Positions 44,258-52,676 of a stretch of DNA of 64,000 nucleotides are shown here, one piece after another (position 1 is the first letter of the stretch; every line of letters begins with the position of its first letter). The stretch lies in NCBI RefSeq assembly GCF_015667795.1, contig NZ_JADPEL010000001.1, positions 140,574-204,573 of the forward strand, read 5' to 3'. The translations under genes were made by a program, and so were the position numbers. The DNA is from Clostridium sp. D53t1_180928_C8 (lineage in GTDB: Bacteria > Bacillota > Clostridia > Clostridiales > Clostridiaceae). The notes beneath the pieces were generated by a model. The model worked only from the letters and a program-made list of their open reading frames with translations, was not told where the DNA came from and ran no database searches.

Positions 44258-46747
44258 ATGAGTAAAAAAGTTCTAATTGTTGGTGGTGTTGCCGGTGGGG
44301 CTTCTACTGCAGCAAGATTAAGAAGAATAGATGAAAATTGCAAAATAGTAATGTTTGAAAAAGGTGAATATATTTCATTTGCTAATTGTGGACTTCCTTA
44401 TTATATAGGTGGAACAATTACAGATAGAAGTAAGCTTGTTGTTCAAACAGTTGAGGATATGGAAAATAAATTTAATATGGATATTAGAAATTTTAGTGAA
44501 GTTACTAAAATAAATAGAGATAATAAAACTGTAGAAGTTAAAAATCATAAAACAGGTGAAACTTACGAAGAAAGTTACGATGTACTAGTTTTATCTCCAG
44601 GTGCAAATCCAATTAAGCCTCCAATTCCAGGAATAAATGAATGTGATAATTTATTTACCCTTAGAAATATTCCTGATACAGATAAAATAAAATCATATGT
44701 TGATGATAAAAAACCAAGAAATGCTGTTGTAGTTGGTGGTGGATTTATAGGTCTTGAAATGGCTGAAAATCTAGTTGAACGTGGAGTAAGTGTTACTTTA
44801 GTTGAAATGGCTAATCAAGTAATGGCTCCAATTGATTTTGAAATGGCAGCTGCAGTTCATGAGCATTTAAGAGATAAAGGTGTTAATTTAATTTTAGAAG
44901 ATGGAGTTAATTCATTCTTAGATAATGGTAAAAAAATTAAATTAAATAGTGGAAAAGAAATTAATTCAGATTTAATAATTCTTTCTATAGGAGTTGCACC
45001 TGAAAGTAAAATAGCTAAAGATGCAGGAATTAAAGTTAACAAAAGAAATGCAATAATAGTTGATGATCACATGAAAACTTCAGATGAAAGTATTTATGCA
45101 TTAGGTGATGCTGTAGAAATTAAAGATTATGTTACAGGAGACCCTACAATGATTCCTCTTGCTTGGCCTGCAAATAGACAAGGTAGAATAGTGGCTGACA
45201 ATATAGCTGGTAGAGATGCTAAATATAAAGGAACACTAGGTTCATCAGTTGCTAAAGTATTTGATTTAACAGTTGCAGCTACTGGGATTAATGAGAAAAT
45301 ATTAAAAGCTAAAAATATTGAATATAAAGCAATTCATATTCACCCAGGTTCACATGCAGGATATTATCCAGGAGCTTTCCCTATACATTTAAAATTAATA
45401 TTCTCTCCTAAGGATGGAAAAATATTAGGTGCTCAAGCAGTTGGACTTGATGGAGTTGAAAAGCGTATAGATGTTTTAGCAACTGCTATAAAAGGAAATT
45501 TAACTATTTTTGATTTAACAGATGTAGAAGCTTGCTATGCTCCTCCATATTCATCTGCTAAAGATCCTGTAAATATGATTGGATATTATGCAACTAATAT
45601 ACTTGATGGATTAGTTGATATAGTACAATGGAATGAAATTGATAGCTTAGTTAATAAGGAAGAATTCATTTTAGATGTAAGAGAATCATTTGAAATTTCT
45701 CTTGGAACTATTGAAAATTCAGTAAATATTCCTCTTGGACAAATAAGAAAAAGAATTAATGAAATTCCAAAGGATAAAACAATTTATGTTTATTGTCAAG
45801 TTGGTCAAAGAGGATACGTTGCTTGTAGAGTATTAAGTCAACTTGGATATAAAACTATAAATATTGATGGTGGTTATAAGACTTATTCATTAACTAAATC
45901 TATTAATGGAGATAAAGGTGATTCTGTAATTAAAGAAAAAGAAACTACAAATAATAATGAATTGGTGAAAGATATGAATACTGATTTAACAAAGGTTGCT
46001 GTTACTTTAGATGCTTGTGGACTTCAATGTCCAGGCCCAATAAGAAGAGTATTTGAAGAAATGCAAAACTTAAATGATGGAGATATTATAGAAGTAAGAG
46101 CTACAGATCCAGGCTTTTCAAAGGATATTACTTCTTGGAGTAAGAATACAGGAAACACTATGCTAAAAAGTGAGTTTGATAAATCTAAAAGGGCATTTGT
46201 AGCATATGTTCAAAAAGGGAAAGTAGAGGCAGTTGATCAAGGTACTATAGCTGAAGCTACAATGCAAATTGAAAATAAAAATGGTTCTACTATGGTTGTA
46301 TTTAGTGGTGATTTAGATAAAGCAATTGCTTCATTTATAATTGCAACAGGGGCTGCTTCTATGGGAAAAGAAGTTACAATGTTTTTTACATTCTGGGGAT
46401 TAAATGTTCTTAAGAAGAAGGATAGACCTAAAGTTAAAAAGAATATAGTTGAAAAAATGTTTGATTTTATGCTTCCAAGTAATCCAGGAAAGTTACCACT
46501 TTCTAAAATGAATATGGGTGGAATGGGACCTAAGATGATTAAGTATATTATGAAGAAAAATAACGTTGATACTTTAGAGCAATTAATTGAAAATGCCATA
46601 AAGATGAATGTTAAGGTTGTTGCTTGTGCAATGTCTATGGACTTAATGGGAATTAAAAAAGAAGAGTTAATTGATGGAGTTGAAGTTGCAGGAGTTGCTT
46701 CTTATTTAGGTGCAGCTGACGAATCAGGATTAAATCTATTTATATAA
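44258..46747 (+). CDS. CoA-disulfide reductase fused to rhodanese, TusA and DsrE-like domains
   Basis: The 829-aa protein fuses four sulfur-handling modules. Residues 1-450 are a FAD/NAD(P)H disulfide reductase (VLIVGGVAGGASTAARLRR) with the single active Cys44 of CoA-disulfide reductases (SFANCGLPYYIGG). Residues ~465-555 are a rhodanese (YCQVGQRG, Cys near 511). Residues ~580-655 are TusA-like (DACGLQCPGPIRRV). Residues ~670-829 are DsrE-type (TMVVFSGDLDKAIASFIIAT, then CAMSMDLMGIKKEEL). It should move sulfane sulfur, reducing CoA persulfides or polysulfide. The ATG follows AAAAGGAGCTATTAATT. The broken rhodanese gene is divergent next door. Confidence 0.94.
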   Translation: MSKKVLIVGGVAGGASTAARLRRIDENCKIVMFEKGEYISFANCGLPYYIGGTITDRSKLVVQTVEDMENKFNMDIRNFSEVTKINRDNKTVEVKNHKTGETYEESYDVLVLSPGANPIKPPIPGINECDNLFTLRNIPDTDKIKSYVDDKKPRNAVVVGGGFIGLEMAENLVERGVSVTLVEMANQVMAPIDFEMAAAVHEHLRDKGVNLILEDGVNSFLDNGKKIKLNSGKEINSDLIILSIGVAPESKIAKDAGIKVNKRNAIIVDDHMKTSDESIYALGDAVEIKDYVTGDPTMIPLAWPANRQGRIVADNIAGRDAKYKGTLGSSVAKVFDLTVAATGINEKILKAKNIEYKAIHIHPGSHAGYYPGAFPIHLKLIFSPKDGKILGAQAVGLDGVEKRIDVLATAIKGNLTIFDLTDVEACYAPPYSSAKDPVNMIGYYATNILDGLVDIVQWNEIDSLVNKEEFILDVRESFEISLGTIENSVNIPLGQIRKRINEIPKDKTIYVYCQVGQRGYVACRVLSQLGYKTINIDGGYKTYSLTKSINGDKGDSVIKEKETTNNNELVKDMNTDLTKVAVTLDACGLQCPGPIRRVFEEMQNLNDGDIIEVRATDPGFSKDITSWSKNTGNTMLKSEFDKSKRAFVAYVQKGKVEAVDQGTIAEATMQIENKNGSTMVVFSGDLDKAIASFIIATGAASMGKEVTMFFTFWGLNVLKKKDRPKVKKNIVEKMFDFMLPSNPGKLPLSKMNMGGMGPKMIKYIMKKNNVDTLEQLIENAIKMNVKVVACAMSMDLMGIKKEELIDGVEVAGVASYLGAADESGLNLFI

Positions 46748-46855
46748 AAAAAGTGTAAGTATTATTGAAAGAGAAAGAATTTATAATTTAATAATGTAAA
46801 ATTTTATTGAAGTAAAAATGCCTATCAATGAAAATGAAATAGCAATTCAAGATAG

Positions 46856-47017
46856 CAATTGGTGAAACTAAAAAGCAAATTTGTATTATTCAAAAATTTA
46901 GGAGCATCATATGAAGTTTATAGTTATCTACTAGTACAAACTGTAATAATGAGAGTGGCTTTTATGGTAGCTCAAATTTTATTGACCTTCTACCTTGTGG
47001 AAGGTGTAAATTTAGGT
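46856..47017 (+). pseudogene. Possible FtsX-like permease remnant
   Basis: The 317-bp gap 46748-47064 contains an open frame of about 54 codons (46856-47017) without a proper start. It includes FVLFKNLGASYEVYSYLLVQ and an adjoining hydrophobic run. This resembles the loop-plus-TM segment of BceB-type FtsX permeases. Its last part coincides with the MerR-type promoter, so only the first ~40 codons may be relic coding DNA. Weakly supported. Confidence 0.3.
46982..47012 (+). promoter_or_regulatory. MerR-type promoter/operator with 19-bp spacer
   Basis: TTGACC (46982-46987) and TAAATT (47007-47012) are separated by exactly 19 bp. The spacer carries a dyad (ACCTT...AAGGT) centred between them. 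Overlong 19-bp spacers with such a dyad are the hallmark of promoters activated by MerR-family proteins through DNA distortion. It drives the 90-aa gene at 47065. The MerR gene two positions downstream is the obvious activator. Confidence 0.75.
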
Positions 47018-47064
47018 TAAAGAATAAGTTTTTTAATACAAATAATAAAATTTGGGAGGGTATT

Positions 47065-47337
47065 ATGAAATTACAAAAGTATCAATACTATTTTGAGCCA
47101 AAAAATCCAATTACCAATGAAAGAGAATTTACAGAGGAATTAATTAAATATTGTGATTCAAATAAAAATAATCTAACAATTATTCATGAAGGAATGGAAC
47201 CAATAGTAATAATTGATGGAATAAAATATATAGCAATGTTAGAAATGCCTAAAGTTATAAATATACCGTTTTTACCAACTTTTTATGTTAGTTCTTATGG
47301 GTTTAAGTGGGTTTATTTATATAAATATGAAAATTAA
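47065..47337 (+). CDS. Stand-alone effector-domain protein, paralogue of the adjacent MerR C-terminus
   Basis: The 90-aa protein (YYFEPKNPITNEREFTEELI, then IVIIDGIKYIAMLEMPKVIN) aligns without gaps to the last ~82 residues of the MerR regulator encoded next. About two thirds of the positions are identical by my hand count. It has no signal peptide, TM helix or DNA-binding part. The ATG follows TTTGGGAGGGTATT, and the gene sits behind a MerR-type promoter and ahead of a terminator. It may bind the same ligand and buffer or sequester it, or feed back on the regulator. Function is inferred; I know no characterised homologue. Confidence 0.75.
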   Translation: MKLQKYQYYFEPKNPITNEREFTEELIKYCDSNKNNLTIIHEGMEPIVIIDGIKYIAMLEMPKVINIPFLPTFYVSSYGFKWVYLYKYEN

Positions 47338-47350
47338 AAATAGTAAGATT

Positions 47351-47386
47351 AAAAGGAGATTATGGTGTTCATAATCTCTTTTTATA
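47351..47386 (+). terminator. Terminator between the 90-aa gene and the MerR gene
   Basis: AAAAGGAGATTAT (47351-47363) pairs with ATAATCTCTTTT (47371-47382) with one G-U pair, followed by T residues. Confidence 0.75.
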
Positions 47387-47472
47387 GCTATTATATATAA
47401 GATTTATGGTAAAATTTATATATTGAAAAGATATGGTATGAGAATAATTATGAAAGGGGTAATATAGTAATT

Positions 47473-48165
47473 ATGAGAATAAAAGAAGTTGAAGAGTTAA
47501 CAGGTATAACAAGTAAAAACATTAGATTTTACGAAAAGGAAGGATTAATCTCGCCTAAAAGAAGTGAAAATGGATATAGAGATTATTCTGATGAAGATAT
47601 AGAAATATTAAAAAGTATAAAGTTGTATCGTAAATTAGATATATCTTTAGAAGATATAAAATTAATGCAGCAAGACATTTTATCTGTTGATAAATGCATG
47701 GACAAGTATTACAAATTTATGAAGGAAAAAATTAAAGAGTTAAATGATGCAAGAAAAGTATGTGAACAGATAAAGGTAGAGTATGAAAGTGGATATGATA
47801 TTGATGTTGAAAAATATTTAGATAACATTAATAATAGTGAGAAAAAAGGATGTAAATTTGTTAATATTGCTTATGACTTTATTACAAAAGCAAAAGGATG
47901 TATTCCTAGTGCTACTATTTATTTTGAACCAATTAATCCAATTGCAAATGAGAGAGAGTTTACAGAAGAGTTGTTTAAATATGCAGATAAGGAAAAGTTG
48001 AATCTGGTTATATTAAAAGAGAGCATGAGGCCATTAGTAACAATTAATGGAATAAAACATATAGCTACTTTAGAAATTCCAAGAATGATAAATATATCGG
48101 TATTACCTATTTTTTGTCCACAATCATATGGATTTAAGTTGGTATATTTATATAAATATGAATAA
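47473..48165 (+). CDS. MerR-family regulator with duplicated C-terminal effector domain
   Basis: The 230-aa protein has the MerR winged helix (MRIKEVEELTGITSKNIRFY, then EKEGLISPKRSENGYRDYSD) and a dimerisation coiled coil (about 75-115). A ~85-residue C-terminal domain starts near FEPINPIANEREFTEELF and is paralogous to the neighbouring 90-aa protein. No metal-binding cysteine motif of CueR/ZntR type is seen, so an organic ligand is more likely. The upstream MerR-type promoter at 46982 is a likely target. A ribosome binding site AAAGGGGTAATA lies a little far from the ATG. Confidence 0.85.
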   Translation: MRIKEVEELTGITSKNIRFYEKEGLISPKRSENGYRDYSDEDIEILKSIKLYRKLDISLEDIKLMQQDILSVDKCMDKYYKFMKEKIKELNDARKVCEQIKVEYESGYDIDVEKYLDNINNSEKKGCKFVNIAYDFITKAKGCIPSATIYFEPINPIANEREFTEELFKYADKEKLNLVILKESMRPLVTINGIKHIATLEIPRMINISVLPIFCPQSYGFKLVYLYKYE

Positions 48166-48188
48166 GCTTATAGAATGAGAGGAAAAAA

Positions 48189-48518
48189 AACAAAAAAATA
48201 CTATTAGTAGAACATGATTTATCATTAAGTAGAGGAATTAGTTTTAAGCTTAAAAAAGAAGAGTATGAAGCTTTTACATTATCAAGAGTAGATGATGCTT
48301 TAGGTATATTTAGTAATAATAAGATAGATTTAGTTATAAGTGATATAGGACTTGAAGATTGAGATGGATTTGAACTTTGTCATGAAATAAGAAGAAAGAG
48401 TAATGTACTTTTAATATTTTTAATAGCATTAGATCAAGAAGTTGATATAGTTACAGGTTATGATTTAGGAGCAGATGATTATATAACTAAGCCATTTAGT
48501 CTTATACATAATACTTAA
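48189..48518 (+). pseudogene. Response regulator receiver-domain remnant
   Basis: The frame reads KKILLVEHDLSLSRGISFKL, then LVISDIGLED, an in-frame TGA (48360-48362), then DGFELCHEIRRKSNVLLIFL and LGADDYITKPFSL before a stop at 48516. These are receiver-domain motifs. The ATG is gone (AAC in its place), one nonsense mutation interrupts it and the DNA-binding domain is missing. It is a decayed two-component regulator within the 592-bp gap 48166-48757. Confidence 0.8.
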
Positions 48519-48619
48519 ATAAAATCTTATCAAAGGGTAATGGGAAGTTTAGTAAATAAGTATGGATATAATCTAGATATTAGAATAAGTGAAGGTCCCA
48601 CATTTGCTTCATATAAAAA

Positions 48620-48685
48620 CTCATATCTGTTAAATCAGTAGAAAATGAAGGAAGTATTTTTACTTTATTGTTACCTAAAAATTAG
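48620..48685 (+). pseudogene. Histidine kinase C-terminal tail remnant
   Basis: The last ~20 codons read KSVENEGSIFTLLLPKN and stop at 48683. This matches the terminal strand of HATPase_c domains (GSxFxxxLP). No upstream kinase remains, so most of the gene has been deleted. Together with the preceding receiver remnant it marks a lost two-component system. Confidence 0.6.
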
Positions 48686-48757
48686 TTATGCTATAATCAA
48701 CTTAGCAAAAATAAGTTTAAGTAATACTATAGATATCAAGATAAGCAAGGTGAAGAA

Positions 48758-50005
48758 ATGGCGAAGAAGATAAAAAAAGTATATCCATCATACTTTGAAG
48801 AATTTAAATGTATAGGTGGAAGTTGCAGCGATAGTTGTTGTATTGGTTGGAATATAGATATAGATAAAATAACATTTAAGAAATACTTCAAGGTTCAAGA
48901 TCAAGAAATGAAGAAAATGTTTCAAAAGAATGTTCAAAATAATGAAAGATGTATCAGTGATGATGTTGATTATGGAGTAGTTAAATTAAAAAAGGATAAA
49001 AGATGCCCGTTCTTAGATGAAGAAAATTATTGTTTAATTCATTCTAACCTTGGAGAAGAGTATCTTTCTAATGTGTGTACATGTTTCCCAAGGATAACTA
49101 ATAAGATAGATGAAACTTATGAAATGTCATTAGATGTAGCATGCCCAGAGGCTGCAAGACTTATATTAATAAGAGAAGAGGGAATTAATTTTATTAGTAA
49201 AGAAGAATGTTTAGGAAAACATATAATATCAGCACAAATAGATACAAAATTAAAAGTAGTTCAAAGAACTCCTTTAAAGTATTTTAATGAAGTAAGAGAT
49301 TTTTGCATAAATATAATTCAAAATAGAGAATTTAATTTAAATGAAAGACTATACATATTAGGTGATTTTATAAGTAAAATTGAAGATGTTATAGATAAGG
49401 ATTTAAATGATATTACTAAATTTATAAAAGCTTATAATATGAGAAGAGCTGCAAAGAATTTTATTAATGATGATATAAACTCATTATTAGGAAATAGTAA
49501 TATGAATTACATAATACAAATGAATTTCTTTATAAAAATGCTTAAAATTTTAAATGTGGATAAAGAAGTTGAAAGTTATACATTTAAAAAATATACTGCA
49601 GATATCTTAAAGGGGTTTAATATTGAAAATGAAAAAAACATAAGTGAAAATTCAGAGTTCTACATAAAGGCATTTGAAGGATATAATGAATCAAGTATGA
49701 GTAAATATAGTTATATTTTTGAAAATTATATAGTTAACTTTATTTATAATAATACATTCCCTTTTAATGAGGTTATGTCATTCTTTGATAGTTATATAAT
49801 GCTTTTAGTAAGAGTTAGTTTTATAAAATTTTATTTAGTGGGATTATATTTAAATGATAGTAATGAAAGCCCTGAGAAATTAGCTGAATTTATACAGGTG
49901 TTTTCTAAAACAATAGAACATCATAGAAGTTATTTAATTGACTCTTTAGCTTATATAAAAAGAAATGAATTTGATAATATGGAGTTTGTAAAAACACTTC
50001 TATAA
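48758..50005 (+). CDS. fliB: FliB-like flagellin lysine-N-methylase family protein
   Basis: The 415-aa protein carries the cysteine-rich N-terminal cluster typical of FliB/YkgJ-type proteins: FKCIGGSCSDSCCIGWNIDI, RCPFLDEENYCLIHSNLG and LSNVCTCFPRITNKI, with eight or more cysteines suited to a metal or Fe-S centre. FliB methylates lysines on flagellin in Salmonella. Here no flagellar gene lies within the window, so the substrate may be another protein or be encoded elsewhere. The ATG is preceded by CAAGGTGAAGAA. Confidence 0.82.
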   Translation: MAKKIKKVYPSYFEEFKCIGGSCSDSCCIGWNIDIDKITFKKYFKVQDQEMKKMFQKNVQNNERCISDDVDYGVVKLKKDKRCPFLDEENYCLIHSNLGEEYLSNVCTCFPRITNKIDETYEMSLDVACPEAARLILIREEGINFISKEECLGKHIISAQIDTKLKVVQRTPLKYFNEVRDFCINIIQNREFNLNERLYILGDFISKIEDVIDKDLNDITKFIKAYNMRRAAKNFINDDINSLLGNSNMNYIIQMNFFIKMLKILNVDKEVESYTFKKYTADILKGFNIENEKNISENSEFYIKAFEGYNESSMSKYSYIFENYIVNFIYNNTFPFNEVMSFFDSYIMLLVRVSFIKFYLVGLYLNDSNESPEKLAEFIQVFSKTIEHHRSYLIDSLAYIKRNEFDNMEFVKTLL

Positions 50006-50006
50006 T

Positions 50007-50040
50007 AAAGATAGGAATTTTAATTCCTATCTTTTTATTT
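50007..50040 (+). terminator. Terminator after the fliB-like gene
   Basis: AAAGATAGGAATT (50007-50019) pairs perfectly with AATTCCTATCTTT (50022-50034) with a tight loop, followed by TTATTTT. Confidence 0.88.
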
Positions 50041-50112
50041 TCTTAAGAATTATTGATAAAGTAAAAACAAATAATAAAATTTATAGAATATAAATTTTAA
50101 GGAAGTGTACAT

Positions 50113-51723
50113 ATGAAAAATAAATTTAGACTTAATAAAAAAATAATAATATTATTAGTAATGGGAATAGTGACTATATCAGGGATTTATTTTAAAATAT
50201 ATATGAGAGATAAGTATGGTATAAAAGATGTTTTTAATGAAGATGGGAGTGTGGTTAAAATTAATATTATTCCAAAGCCAATGAGTTATGAAGGGAAAGA
50301 TGGCAAATTTATATTGACGAAAGATAGTTCAATATATATACAAGGAAATAGTGATGAAGAAACAGAGCAAATTAAGTGGATTGCGGAATTTATAAGGGAA
50401 AAATTAAATTCATCAACTGGATTTGAATTAAATATTATTAAAGGGGATAAACCTATTGATGGAAGTATTTACTTAACAACTGTTAACTCAAACCCAAATT
50501 TAGGCGTTGAGGGTTATGTTATGAATACGTCTTCGAAAAGTATTAAAATTACAGCATATAAACCAGAAGGAATATCAAGAGCAGTTCAAACACTTAGACA
50601 AATGTTACCTGCAGATATAGAAAAAGATACGGTAATTAATGATATAGAATGGAGTGTTCCAGCATCTGTAATTACTGATAAGCCAGAGTATAGCTATAGA
50701 GGGTTGATGATAGATGTTGCAAGGCATTTTTTTACTGTAGATGAAATTAAGAGACAAATAGATTTAGCAGCACAATATAAGATAAATAGAGTTCATTTAC
50801 ATTTAAGTGATGACCAAGGATGGCGTTTAGAAATAAAGAAGTATCCAGAATTAACACTTATAGGTGGTAGTACAGAAGTCGGTGGTGGACCAGGGGGGTA
50901 TTATACTCAAGAACAGTATAAAGACATAGTAAAATTTGCAATGCAAAGATATGTTGAAATAGTTCCAGAATTTGATATGCCAGGACATACAAATGCAGCA
51001 TTAGCATCCTATGGATTTTTAAATCCGGATGGTAAAAGAAAGTCATTATATACAGGAACTGATGTTGGATTTAGTTCTTTTATGGCTCATAGTGAAGAGA
51101 CATATAAATTTATAGAGGATGTATTTAAGGAAGTTTCAGAAATATCACCATCAAAATATATTCAAATAGGTGGAGATGAAGCACTTAATACTAAAAAAGA
51201 AGATTATGATTACTTTGTAGGAAGAGTAGCTAAAATAGCAGAAAAGTATGGTAAGAATCCAATAGGATGGGATCCAATAGATACATCGCCAGAAATTAAT
51301 TCAAACGTAATACTTCAAAATTGGAAGGACTCAAATGAAGAAGCAGTAAAAAAACAAATGAGTATGGTAATCTCTATTGCTAATAAGGCTTATTTAGATA
51401 TGAAATATAATGAAGAGACTCCATACGGATTAAACTGGGCAGGATATATACCGGTTGATGTAGCATATAAATGGGATCCAACAGAGTATGCACCAGAAAA
51501 TTTAGTGTTGGGAATAGAAGCACCTTTATGGACAGAAACTATAGCAACTCAAGATGAGATGGATTATATGATATACCCAAGATTGCTAGGTTACGCTGAA
51601 ATAGCATGGACTTCAAAGGAATCTAGAAATTGGGATGAATACAAGGTAAGATTAAAAAATCAAGGTGCAAGAATGGAATATGAAGGAATAAATTACTATA
51701 AAGATCCAAATATTTGGAATTAG
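50113..51723 (+). CDS. GH20 beta-N-acetylhexosaminidase
   Basis: The 536-aa protein has an N-terminal signal/anchor (about 10-27), a GH20b domain (about 50-185) and the GH20 barrel (about 195-530). It contains YRGLMIDVARHFFTVDEIKR, the HLHLSDDQGWRLEI loop, PEFDMPGHTNAALASY and the catalytic Asp-Glu pair in YIQIGGDEAL. It releases terminal GlcNAc/GalNAc from glycans at the cell surface. It is a single gene with AGGAAGTGTACAT before the ATG. Confidence 0.94.
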   Translation: MKNKFRLNKKIIILLVMGIVTISGIYFKIYMRDKYGIKDVFNEDGSVVKINIIPKPMSYEGKDGKFILTKDSSIYIQGNSDEETEQIKWIAEFIREKLNSSTGFELNIIKGDKPIDGSIYLTTVNSNPNLGVEGYVMNTSSKSIKITAYKPEGISRAVQTLRQMLPADIEKDTVINDIEWSVPASVITDKPEYSYRGLMIDVARHFFTVDEIKRQIDLAAQYKINRVHLHLSDDQGWRLEIKKYPELTLIGGSTEVGGGPGGYYTQEQYKDIVKFAMQRYVEIVPEFDMPGHTNAALASYGFLNPDGKRKSLYTGTDVGFSSFMAHSEETYKFIEDVFKEVSEISPSKYIQIGGDEALNTKKEDYDYFVGRVAKIAEKYGKNPIGWDPIDTSPEINSNVILQNWKDSNEEAVKKQMSMVISIANKAYLDMKYNEETPYGLNWAGYIPVDVAYKWDPTEYAPENLVLGIEAPLWTETIATQDEMDYMIYPRLLGYAEIAWTSKESRNWDEYKVRLKNQGARMEYEGINYYKDPNIWN

Positions 51724-51771
51724 TATATTTCTATTTATATGACTCCGAGGCAATAAATTTCAATTTTAATA

Positions 51772-51800
51772 TTGACTTAAAAATAGTTATAATAGATAAT
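51772..51800 (+). promoter_or_regulatory. Promoter of the T-box leader
   Basis: TTGACT (51772-51777) and GATAAT (51795-51800) are 17 bp apart and lie just before the T-box stem I. Confidence 0.6.
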
Positions 51801-51826
51801 ATTATAAAAGGAAAGTCAATTTAAAG

Positions 51827-52137
51827 AATAAAGATTATGATAAGGAAGAGTATTTTAAGCTATTATTTTTAGAGAGCTAGGATTTGGGTGCAACCTAGTA
51901 ATAATACTTTTAAGAAGCAGCCTTTGAATCGCTTGCTGAGAACTAAGATTTTTCTTAATGTAGGCAAAGCCGTATTTCCTAACGTTATAAGGAATAGAAC
52001 AATTATATACTTTTATGTAATTTATAATATAATTGTTTCTACTGAGTGAGTAAAGAAATTTACTTATTAGGGTGGTACCGCGGAATTTTGTAGCTTCGTC
52101 CCTTCTATTTTTATAGAGGGACGGGGCTTTTTTTATA
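51827..52137 (+). promoter_or_regulatory. T-box riboswitch leader
   Basis: The 470-bp gap 51724-52193 is mostly a T-box. Stem I carries ATGATAAGG (k-turn side), the AGAGTA strand of the specifier loop, an AGAGAGC bulge near 51871 and a GGTGCAACC apical region. The T-box bulge sequence AGGGTGGTACCGCG is at 52069-52082. The terminator hairpin (GTCCC.../...GGGAC, with T run) is at 52093-52137. The AAGG/CCTT helix places the specifier strand at about 51910-51920 (TTAAGAAGCAG). Alanine GCA is one possible reading, but I cannot fix the codon. It controls the Lrp regulator and aminotransferase. Confidence 0.93.
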
Positions 52138-52193
52138 TATAGAAAATTTTTTTATTTCCTATATACTAAAAACTATTTTTAGGAGGGCTAATT

Positions 52194-52676
52194 ATGGAAG
52201 AAATTTTAGAAATTTTAGAAGAGAATAGTAGATACAGTGATGAGCAAATAGCTGTAATGGCTGGAAAGACTGTAGAGGAAGTTAGAGAAGCTATTAGAGA
52301 TTATGAAGAAAAAAGTATAATAGCTGGATATACTACTCTTATAAATTGGGAAAACACAGGTAAAGAAACAGTTACTGCTCTTATTGAAGTTAAAATAACG
52401 CCTCAAAGAGGAGAAGGTTTCGATAAGGTAGCTGAAAGAATATATAATTTTGATCAAGTTAAGGCATGTTATTTAATGTCTTCAGGAGGATTTGACCTTA
52501 CAGTTATAGTTGAAGGAAAAACAATGAAAGAAGTTGCTATGTTTGTGTCAGAAAAATTAGCAATACAAGATAATGTAATTGGAACAGCAACACACTTTGT
52601 ATTAAAGAAGTATAAGGATCATGGAACTATATTTAAAGAGAAGAAAGCTTCAAACAGGGAGGTAATATTTATATGA
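52194..52676 (+). CDS. Lrp/AsnC-family transcriptional regulator
   Basis: The 160-aa protein has an N-terminal HTH (LEENSRYSDEQIAVMAGKTV, then the recognition helix near EEVREAIRDYEEK) and a C-terminal RAM ligand-binding domain (about 65-145, ACYLMSSGGFDLTVIVEGKT). Such proteins sense amino acids. It overlaps the aminotransferase by 4 bp (ATGA) and is under T-box control, so an uncharged-tRNA signal and a free-amino-acid sensor act on the same pathway. Confidence 0.93.
   Translation: MEEILEILEENSRYSDEQIAVMAGKTVEEVREAIRDYEEKSIIAGYTTLINWENTGKETVTALIEVKITPQRGEGFDKVAERIYNFDQVKACYLMSSGGFDLTVIVEGKTMKEVAMFVSEKLAIQDNVIGTATHFVLKKYKDHGTIFKEKKASNREVIFI

Noticed and set aside
46856-47017. Treating the whole 54-codon frame as a real small protein
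   Set aside because: It has no good start and its end coincides with the MerR promoter; only a weak permease-relic interpretation is kept.
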